Positions 56,315-64,000 of a stretch of DNA of 64,000 nucleotides are shown here, one piece after another. The position numbers and the translations under genes are program-made. The notes below the pieces were generated by a model. That model did no database searches, had not been told where the DNA came from, and worked only from the letters and a program-made list of their open reading frames with translations. The stretch is from Amaranthus tricolor. Taxonomy: Eukaryota > Streptophyta > Magnoliopsida > Caryophyllales > Amaranthaceae. Where the stretch lies: positions 6,443,678 to 6,507,677 of the forward strand of contig NC_080062.1 of NCBI RefSeq assembly GCF_026212465.1, given 5' to 3'. Each line of letters opens with the position of its first letter. The first letter of the stretch is position 1.

Positions 56315-57141
56315 CTCCCTCCGATCTTTTGATATAGTCTCATATAGCTTGGGCACGGATATTAAGGGTCCATGTAAAAGGTGGTAGTTGGGTATTTTTA
56401 AGTAAGTGGATTAATTGTTAATGATTCCCTCTTTTTGATTAATAAAGTACATGGAATGAATTTTGGAGGGAAAATTGGGTTTGACATTGTTTGAGCTTTA
56501 ATAATTGAAATTAATACATTTCCGAATTTTTTATAATTAAACAACCATTAAACTAGTTAATTTAAATTACAGAAAATTACATCAAATAAATTACAAAAAC
56601 CGTCAAATTCATAAAATAAGCTAAGTCTTCAATACTTCCTTGATTTCTTCAACGTTTTTTGAACGGCAATTGAAAACGAGCAACCCTCTCGCCACATGCG
56701 CATGCGGATATTAAATCTTTCGTTGACTTCAGATTTATAAAAAAACAAACACGGTATGCATTTAGTGTTGAAAATTAATTAAATAACTACAAAAAATCAA
56801 AATGTTTCATTTTGAAAGGAAGCCATCAATGAGAAAAATACAGCTGATCAAATGATACTGGAACAAAAATAAGCTGATAAAGGGAAAACAATGATACTGG
56901 AAGATGGATCAAATGAGTTGACAATTAGAAGATAAATACAGCAAAGGGAAATGGAGACAGATGGATCAAATGAGTTGACAATTAGTAACACAATAAAGGG
57001 AAACCAAAAAATTAATGTCAATGGCGCCAAAAATGAAAAAAATTGCGCCCATACAGATGCAATTCCAGTATATAAGACAGCATTAAGTGAAGATATCAAA
57101 CACTTCATTTAATTTCCACCAACTTCAACACAGTATATACA

Positions 57142-58634
57142 ATGGGAAAAAAAAAGATGTAGATAATTTTACTAAGACTCAAATAATGCATGACCTTTTA
57201 ACTTCAGCAAACAGTAATGGGAAGCTACAACACGGGTTCATCACTGAAATTGCGAAGAAGTACGATTTGCATAGGAGGACAATCGGAAGGATATGGAGAC
57301 AGATTCGTGATAAAAAAAAAACAAAGTTCCAATTAATGTCAACAATATGAAGTCATTGACCAACGGTAAAGCTCCAATCGCCTTTGATGAAAACAAATTC
57401 AAATCAATTGAAAAAGCGAAGAAGACAACCTTAAGATCACTTTCAAAGGCCATGGAAGTTAGCTACAGCACAGTATGCAGATGGAAAAAAAAGAGGTACT
57501 TTCGAAAGCACACCAACGCAATCAAACCGTTACTTACAGACAAAAATAAACTCGACAGGTTAATTTTTTGTCTTAGTAGTTGCATTTTAGATGAGCAAAC
57601 AAAGAATTTCACATTTAATGAAATGAAAAATGTAGTCCACATTGATGAAAAGTTGTTTTACATTACAAGGACACAACAAACATTTTATCTAACTCAAGAT
57701 GAAATAGAGCCTCATAGAGAAATCCAATCAAAAAGATTTATCCCCAAGATCATGTTTATGTGTGCCGTTGCAAGACCGATCTTTTCTATTGAAGGTGAGA
57801 TGATTTTTTATGGAAAGATAGGCATTTTTCCTTTCACACATGAAGTGGCAGCACAAAGGAGTTCAAAAAACAGAAAGAGAGGAGAGCCAGAGACCAAACC
57901 AATACAATCAATCACTAAAGAACACACAAGAGACATGATTGTGCACAAGATACTACCAGCAATTAGAATTAAATGGCCATCAGATTTAAGCAAAACAATT
58001 TTCATTCAACAGGACAATGCTAAACCACACATTTTAGATGATGATGAGGTGTTTAGAGAGGTGGCTACACTTGATGGATTTAACTTCCACTTAGTGCAAC
58101 AACCTCCTAACTCACCGGATATGAATGTGCTAGACTTAGGGTTCTTTAGGTCAATACAATCTTTACAGCATCAAAAATCAGCATACAACTACTCACAATT
58201 AGTTAAGGCAGTAACTACAGCATTTGACAATCTGACACCAAATGCACTGAAGAGTGTATGGATCACATTGCAAGCATGTAAAATTGAAGTTATTAAGAAA
58301 CTAGGTGGTATGGATTATGCAATTCCACACATGAGCAAAGCAAAACTACAAAGGGAAGGGAGACTCCCACATTGTTTGGGGGTACAGCAGGAAACAATTT
58401 ACCAGGCACTAAGATATCTGGAAACAAAGGTGGATAAAACTACATTGGAGGGCATTTTATTTTACTTGGGGATCACAGACGAATCAGTTTTTCATCAACT
58501 TCATGAGTATATTCTAGCAACAACAGAAGCAACATCACAAGCAACAACAGAAGCAATACCAGAAGCAACAACAGAAGCAACAATAGAAGCAACAGCATAT
58601 ATTCCAGCAACAACAGAAGCAACACCAGCATGAA
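57142..58634 (+). CDS. mariner-like transposase, two homopolymer frameshifts
   Basis: A 428-codon frame from 57347 carries the catalytic core: VHIDEKLFYI (first Asp), IFIQQDNAKPH (second Asp) and PPNSPDMNVLDLGFF (third Asp), the plant mariner pattern. The preceding segment (57147-57320) encodes the helix-turn-helix region (EIAKKYDLHRRTIGRIWRQI) in a different frame. The two join if the A-run at 57312-57321 had one more A. The natural ATG at 57142 is likewise put in frame by one more A in the run at 57147-57155. The C-terminus is a (A)TTEAT-type repeat encoded by a GCAACAACAGAA minisatellite (58515-58630). Either recent inactivation or homopolymer under-calling explains both breaks. Confidence 0.88.
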
Positions 58635-59102
58635 CACCAGAACCATGTAAATATGACACACATGAGTATACTTTTGGGTTACCTTTTGTACTCACTTTTG
58701 GGTTACAGTGTAAGGTAAATGTTTAGGTCTAAACATGATGTAATAATTAAATAGGGGAGATGTTTAGCCGTAAACATTTAGAAGGAAAAAGCATGTAACA
58801 ATTTATTGATGGCTTCAAAAACAAAATGAAAAACAAATTCATCTCAGAGATACAATTTGAACTCATCACAGATAACCCAAATCCCATACTAATTGCCTCC
58901 TACATCTGGTAAGAACATAGCCTCCTAAACATAATGTTTGGTGGCTTATGAACTTAAAACCCTAGATTGGTGGCAAAATGAATGGATTTAGGGATTTTGT
59001 AGCTATAATCAATTGTTTACCCTCAAAAAAAAAATCATAGGGCAACAAAAACAAAACACGAAAGACATGCATACCATCACCAGCACATAAACAAAATCAT
59101 CA

Positions 59103-59429
59103 TTAGTCATAGAGGAAAGATGTATCCATACGAGAAAATGGGCCTCGAACATCAAAATCAGAAACCAAATCAACATCATCCAACGATTCTTCATCTGAGG
59201 AAGGGAACAAGTTCTCAATGTATAGATCTTGAAGATCCAGTTGTAAATCAAACATTCCCTGTATTTCTTCATCTTCATAAGTTATACTTCTTCCCCAGTT
59301 AGGATCCGTTTCATCAGAAGTCGTAGGTAGGCGATTGTAGAAATCGAACCACGGGTTAGGAGATCCAATCGTAGGATCACTTTCTTGGGACGAAGACAAA
59401 CAAGAAAGACAAGACGTTGGTGAGGCCAT
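59103..59429 (-). CDS. acidic hypothetical ORF antisense inside mariner element
   Basis: ATG-started 108-codon frame (MASPTSCLSCLSSSQESDPT...) with many Asp/Glu and Ser residues and no domain I recognise. It lies between the transposase and the right TIR, on the opposite strand. Typical plant mariners carry only a transposase, so this could be an accessory protein, a captured host exon, or a chance frame. No membrane segment or signal peptide. Confidence 0.4.
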   Translation of the reverse strand: MASPTSCLSCLSSSQESDPTIGSPNPWFDFYNRLPTTSDETDPNWGRSITYEDEEIQGMFDLQLDLQDLYIENLFPSSDEESLDDVDLVSDFDVRGPFSRMDTSFLYD

Positions 59430-59872
59430 GTTCGAAAAAACCCAGAAAAGATGGGAAAAAACCCAAATTTACAAAACCCCTAAAAGCATTAGGGTTTCAA
59501 AGAAGACGAAGATGGTGGAAAAAAAATGAAGATGAAGATAATAAACCGTAAACCAAGGTATTCTTGGGGATGAAGATGAAGATCAGTGAAGAACACGAAC
59601 ACAGGTTGAGGATGAAGATGAGAGAGAGGGAGAGAGAGGGAGGGATGGGAAGGGATTCAGAGTAGGTGAGGTTATAAAAGGGGGGGAATGATTAAGGTGA
59701 GGTTAGAGTGTTAATTATTTTAGGTTAGTAGGGTTAACGGGGGTAAAATCGTAATTACGTGTGTGAACTAAGGGTATTTAAGTAAAAAGAATTGCCAAAA
59801 ATAGAAATGGGACTAATTCAAAGGTTTTGCCAAAAAAGGAAATGAGACTAATTCATAAGATCGGAGGGAGTA

Positions 59873-60630
59873 TTATCTTATTCTTATTTCTCTGTCTTGG
59901 GCTCCTGGCCCAATCTCTTTACCCAAAAGCAAGTAATGTATTCGAGAGGAACATAATGAGTAGTTAATTTTAAGTTTTAATTAACTGCGTGTTACCTACG
60001 ATTAATTTTTAGTTTATTTAATTTGTTTTTGATAAACATTAATTAAATTGGTTAAGTTATTAAACTTTACTTATTTGTTTATTAAAGTTTAAATGTATTT
60101 ATAAAAAATTCATTTTTATACATCCAAACCTAAATTTTAAACGTGGACTCTTAACTTAAACCCATTTACAAAGTAATGCCAAAATCAAGTCAAACTTCAA
60201 ACTGAAAGAGTAAAATTTTTGCAAGAGTAATTTAGGAGGCCTCTAATTCAAATATCAGAATATTTTTACCTCTAAAAAATAAGGAAGCAAATATTTTTTA
60301 TTTTATTTTTTGTTTTTGATGATTATGATGCTTATTGATGTCACAATTAAATATAAGACAGCTCGGTGATAATGATTTATTTTCAAAATATTTGTATTAC
60401 TCCTAGTATATATAGAAATTATTTTTAAATAATTTTACAAAATACATTTATTGAATTATCTTATTTACAACTCTATCTTTACAATGATATAATTAGAGGC
60501 TAAATTAAGTCAACCACGTACCACTATTATATCTATACGTTACATGATTCAATATCATCCAAATTATGATTTAGATATATTCAAACCTAGCTAAATTCAG
60601 AATGTTACATATTACTAGTTCATTTATATG
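59873..60630. other. intergenic, AT-rich
   Basis: No gene. Lies between the mariner element and the copia 3' LTR. Confidence 0.4.
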
Positions 60631-60882
60631 TGATTGTAAGTTAATCACCAAGTTTTGGTGAGGTTTTGAATGTTTCTGATTTTGTTTTAATTCAGTATTT
60701 TTCTCTTTCTTTCATTCAATACTGGTGATGGCAATATATACAAGTTATTCAAGGTAACTGCTCCTAATTTTTCTAGTAACTACTCCACTAACTATATGGT
60801 AACTATATGGAAGAAACTAACTGCTCCACTAAACCTAACTGCCCTATATGGAAGAAACTGAAATAACAGTTACACTCTAACA
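60631..60882 (-). repeat. copia 3' LTR (outer edge approximate)
   Basis: On the minus strand it starts TGTTAGAGTGTAACTG at 60882, immediately after the polypurine tract TTGAGGGGGAG. It contains repeated TTTCTTCCATATAG blocks and a TGTATATATTGCC promoter-like block. The far end (CA) lies around 60631-60645. Confidence 0.65.
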
Positions 60883-60936
60883 CTCCCCCTCAAGTTGGGT
60901 CGTAGGGTCACCAACACCCAACTTGTATAAAACTTC

Positions 60937-62995
60937 TTAAAAAAACTGAGCTCCAACTGCCTTGGTAAGAACGTCTGCTAGTTGGTCCTTGGACTTAACA
61001 TGCGGAAGCCTGATTATTTTAGCTTCTAACTTCTCCTTTATAAAATGCCTGTCTACTTCTACATGTTTGGTACGATCATGTTGAACGGGATTTTCTGAGA
61101 TATTAATAGCCGCTTGATTATCGCAGTACAACTCGCAGCTCCTTTTAGGTGGGAATCCTAGTTCAGTTAACAACTTCCTCAGCCACAGGACTTCTGTGAT
61201 TCCCTTTGCTACACCCCTAAACTCAGCTTCTGCGCTAGACATGGCCACTACTTTTTGTTTCTTGCTCCTCCATGTGACCAGGTTTCCTCCCACTAACGTA
61301 AAATAGCCTGATGTTGACTTCCTATCATCTCTATCTCCTACCCAGTCAGCGTCTGTATATGCTACAAGGTCAAGGTGCCCATTCTTCTGATATAAGACTC
61401 CTTTTCCAGGGCATCCCTTGAGGTATCTGAGAATCCTGTAGACTGCATCCATGTGCTGAATCTGCGGTTTGTGCATGAACCGACTAGCTACTCCTACTGC
61501 ATATGCAATATCAGGCCTAGTGTGAGCTAGATAAATTAACTTCCCCACCATGCGCTGATATTGCATTTGATCAGCCAGTTTTCCTCCTTCAATCATCTGG
61601 AGTCCATGGTTCACCATAATCGGTGTCTCGATTGGCTTGCAGTCCAGCATGCCTGTTTCAGCTAACAGGTCTAGAACATACTTCCTCTGAGATATGAAGA
61701 TTCCCTTGTTTGATCTGAGGACTTCAATCCCTAAAAAGTATTTCAGTCTGCCAAGATCTTTCATCTCGAATTCTAGGAACAGCTTCTCCTTTAGATTGAT
61801 TATTTCTTCTTTGTCATTCCCTGTAATGATCATATCATCCACATATATTATCAGGCATGTAATTCTCTCCCCTCTGCGTCTGAGAAATAGGGTGTGATCT
61901 GAGTTGCTTTGACGGTAACCAAATCTCTTCATGGCGGAGGTGAATCTTCCAAACCATGCTCTAGGTGATTGTTTCAACCCATATAGTGCTTTTCTCAACC
62001 TGCACCCCTCGTTGTCTGAGAATTCTGATGTAAACCCGGGTGGAGCTTCCATGTACACTTCCTCTTGCAGTTCTTCATGTAGAAACGCATTCTTCACGTC
62101 AAACTGATGGAGAGGCCAATCTAGATTTGCTGCAATGCTGAACAGAACTCGAACTGTATCAAGTTTAGCAACTGGAGAGAAGGTTTCTGAGTAATCAATT
62201 CCATATGTCTGCGTGTACCCTTTCGCCACCAGTCGAGCTTTGTACCTCTCAATAGTGCCATCTGACTTGTACTTGATCGTGAAAACCCATCTACATCCGA
62301 CGACTTTCTTGTTGTTTGGCAAGACGCACTTCTCCCACGTACCATTCTTATTCAAAGCGTTAATTTCCTCCTCCATTGCCTTTCTCCAATGTGCAGACCT
62401 TAGGGCTTCTTCTACTGTAAGTGGGCTCTTGGCTGCATCCAAAGCTGCCTTAAAAGCTAAGGCATTCTGCGACAAGTTTCCTGATCCAGATGACTTTTCA
62501 ATGGGATATCTCGACCGTTGTGCTTCGTATTCAGGATCATATTTCCTTGGTGGAACCCCTCGAGTGGAGCGAGGAGGTAACATATACGAAGTATCATGAC
62601 CCCTTGTTTCACTTGTATCTGCAGCAGCTGCCTCAGTCAAAGTATCAACATCCCCATCATCACTGTTACCTGCATCAATTTCCTCGTTCGAAGCATCAAT
62701 ATCAACTATCACATTATCACTGTTAGTTCCTGCTGAAACAACTCGATCAAGAACTGTATGACTTACCTGATGGTCAGACAGGATTGGTGGTGGTATTGGA
62801 GTAGTGGATAGATCATCTTGGTGAGGTGACTCAGTAACATTGTCAACTTGATCTTTTGGGTGGAGGTCGGGCAACCACGGACCGACTAACCAGCTGAGAT
62901 TATCATCCTCATGATATTTCTCCCCCTGACGGCGAAGATGGTAGTAGTATTCACTCTCTATGAACTCGCAATCCATTGTGGCAAGACTTCCTAAA
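60937..62995 (-). CDS. Ty1/copia pol: reverse transcriptase and RNase H (5' part cut off)
   Basis: Continuous frame of about 680 residues. Order: a Ser/Asp-rich linker after integrase, then the RT (WRKAMEEEINAL, RYKARLVAKGY, FDVKNAFLHEEL with catalytic Asp, YVDDMIITG with the catalytic DD), then RNase H (YTDADWVGD, SSAEAEF, YCDNQAAI, HVEVDRHFIKEK). It ends just before the polypurine tract. The frame looks undamaged, but gag, protease and most of integrase are absent because a gypsy LTR begins at 62996. The first 35 codons of the longest frame, above 62995, are LTR sequence and not copia. Confidence 0.93.
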
Positions 62996-63503
62996 TGATT
63001 AAGGAAGGAGAAGGACAAAAGAAAAGAAAGAAGAAGTAATTTGGACAGAATGTATATTTGAATGAAAATAGGACAACCAAAGCACAAGAACAAACTCAAT
63101 GCAATAGTATTTAGGCTAGAGACAAGACAAACTCAATCTCCCCTAGTTTAATACTCAAGAACACACTCAAAGTATTAAAGAACTCTTGTTAACCTTGGAC
63201 AAACACAAAGATAGGCAAGAAGAAAACACAAAGGTTGATTCATAAAACAAGTCTGAACTTTCATTCATGAATAGCTCTCTTTAAATAGAGTTACAACAGC
63301 AAAAGGAAGCTAAAAAGCAAGAGAAATTAAGGTGGGACGTCCAAGCATGGGGAACAAGCATTGGAACTCACAAAACAGCATTAAATAGCCTCCAAAGCAT
63401 GCATTAGGCTGATTTAAGTTGTTCCCCAAGCATGCAGTAGCTAATTAATCAGATTTAAGTGGTAAAAAGACTTTAAAAAACATAACTAAACTTGGACCTA
63501 TCA
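62996..63503 (-). repeat. 3' LTR of Ty3/gypsy element nested in copia
   Basis: On the minus strand a TGATAGGTCC start near 63503 and an ending CCTTAATCA at 62996 bound about 508 bp, with a CTATTTAAAGAGAGC promoter-like block near 63285. The inner boundary is uncertain because no clear polypurine tract precedes it. Confidence 0.5.
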
Positions 63504-63537
63504 AAGTGACGTCCAACCAATATATATGTAGCTTCAC

Positions 63538-63999
63538 TTAATCTTCAACCCAAGTTAGACATGTAACAAATTCAGATTTAAAAGGATTAAAACCAAGTAC
63601 TTCAAGAACTAAAGCAATCGGCTCATGAGATAATGTATTTGATCTTGGATCATTCTCTCCTTCTTTTGAAGAGTTTGTCCTCAAACTTGAATCATCCAAG
63701 TACGGTGACAAATCGCCCACATTAAAAGTAGCACTAACACCCATCAACTCATCAGGAAGTTCAATCTTGTATGCATTATCATTTACCCTCTCAAGTACTT
63801 TAAACGGACCATCAGAACGAGGCATGAGCTTGTTTTTGCGAAGCTTCGGAAATCTCTCTTTTCTCAAATGAAGCCAAACCAAATCCCCAGGGTTAAATAT
63901 GGGTTGTTTCCTTTTTTTGTTTGCTCTCTCTTGGTATTTTTTATTCATCTCCTCAATTCTTTTCTTTACTTGCTCACAGGTTTTTTGAAAGGTTTCCAC
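63538..63999 (-). CDS. Ty3/gypsy polyprotein, C-terminal end of integrase (partial)
   Basis: The frame runs off the right edge of the window. It has the basic KKYQERANKKRKQPIF stretch and the GPY/F-type module NPGDLVWLHLRKERF, then DGPFKVLERVNDNAYKIELP and ATFNVGDLSPY, the classic end of gypsy integrases. A 50-residue acidic tail follows. No chromodomain is visible. The rest of the element must lie beyond 64000. Confidence 0.92.
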   Translation of the reverse strand: METFQKTCEQVKKRIEEMNKKYQERANKKRKQPIFNPGDLVWLHLRKERFPKLRKNKLMPRSDGPFKVLERVNDNAYKIELPDELMGVSATFNVGDLSPYLDDSSLRTNSSKEGENDPRSNTLSHEPIALVLEVLGFNPFKSEFVTCLTWVED

Positions 64000-64000
64000 C

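Larger units (their letters stand above)
56315..59870 (+). mobile_element. plant mariner-like element, complete, 3.6 kb
   Basis: Bounded by TA dinucleotides (56313-56314, 59871-59872). Inverted ends read CTCCCTCCGATCTT, then TGATATAGTCTCAT on the left and TGAATTAGTCTCAT on the right, the end type of plant Stowaway/mariner elements. It encodes a DD39D-type transposase on the plus strand and an antisense acidic ORF near the right end. The right subterminal region holds two copies of a GGACTAATTC / TTTTGCCAAAAA unit. Confidence 0.95.

Noticed and set aside
58473..58695. Leu-rich membrane-like ORFs antisense to the mariner C-terminus
   Set aside because: They are the complement of a GCAACAACAGAA minisatellite and have no independent support.
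62996..63099. First 35 residues of the longest copia frame (hydrophobic, MSLFLCFGCPIF...)
   Set aside because: They are encoded by the nested gypsy LTR; the resemblance to a signal peptide is accidental.

Overview
This is an AT-rich nuclear window from a flowering plant. Genes carry GT-AG introns, two host genes have clear land-plant orthologues (the chloroplast phosphoglucan phosphatase LSF2 and a CYP81-type cytochrome P450), and the rest is dominated by plant transposons. A BURP-domain peptide precursor with lyciumin-type cores, together with MITEs carrying a GAGACGGTCT-type end, makes me suspect Caryophyllales/Amaranthaceae; that placement is inference.

Layout. 0.8-2.2 kb: two LTR-like arms in inverted orientation. 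3.8-7.4 kb (+): LSF2, 4 exons, 282 aa. 9.2-17.6 kb (-): a 14-exon polytopic membrane transporter of the MFS / ADP,ATP-carrier-related type, 544 aa, convergent with LSF2, with several MITEs in its introns. 18.6-22 kb (-): a decayed Ty1/copia element with readable gag-protease and little pol. 22.1-40.2 kb: a tandem duplication of a CYP81 gene. The left copy (24-27 kb) is a pseudogene; the right copy (34.3-40.2 kb) is intact (509 aa) with a 4.3-kb intron. The 3' flank of the right copy carries a complete 5.1-kb MULE with about 200-bp TIRs, a 9-bp target duplication, a MuDR-type transposase and a convergent GRF zinc-finger ORF. 42.2-42.6 kb: a fold-back element. 43.0-43.8 kb: a 5'-truncated LINE-like insertion with a 14-bp target duplication.

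The centrepiece is a four-exon gene at 44.5-52.3 kb (-). It encodes a 745-aa secreted BURP-domain protein with 18 tandem 24-residue units. Every unit contains an octapeptide core QP(Y/F)TVGSW, ahead of an intact CH-x10-CH-x26-CH-x25-CH BURP domain. This is the architecture of an autocatalytic burpitide (lyciumin-type RiPP) precursor. The predicted products are cyclic octapeptides with pyroglutamate at the N-terminus and a Trp-linked ring. Its signal-peptide exon lies 4.3 kb upstream of the rest of the gene. The CYP81 gene lies about 4.3 kb from its 3' end on the same strand, so a tailoring role is possible but unproven.

56.3-59.9 kb: a complete plant mariner-like element (TA target duplication, CTCCCTCCGATC ends) with a transposase interrupted by single-base shortfalls in two A-runs and an antisense acidic ORF. 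60.6-64 kb (-): the 3' half of a Ty1/copia element (RT, RNase H, PPT, LTR) into which a Ty3/gypsy element has inserted; only the gypsy 3' end is in the window.

A 289-bp TRIM-like element (72-bp LTRs, initiator-Met-type PBS, 5-bp target duplication) has relatives in introns of LSF2, both CYP81 copies and the BURP gene. All exon boundaries below were derived by eye from GT-AG sites and reading-frame continuity.
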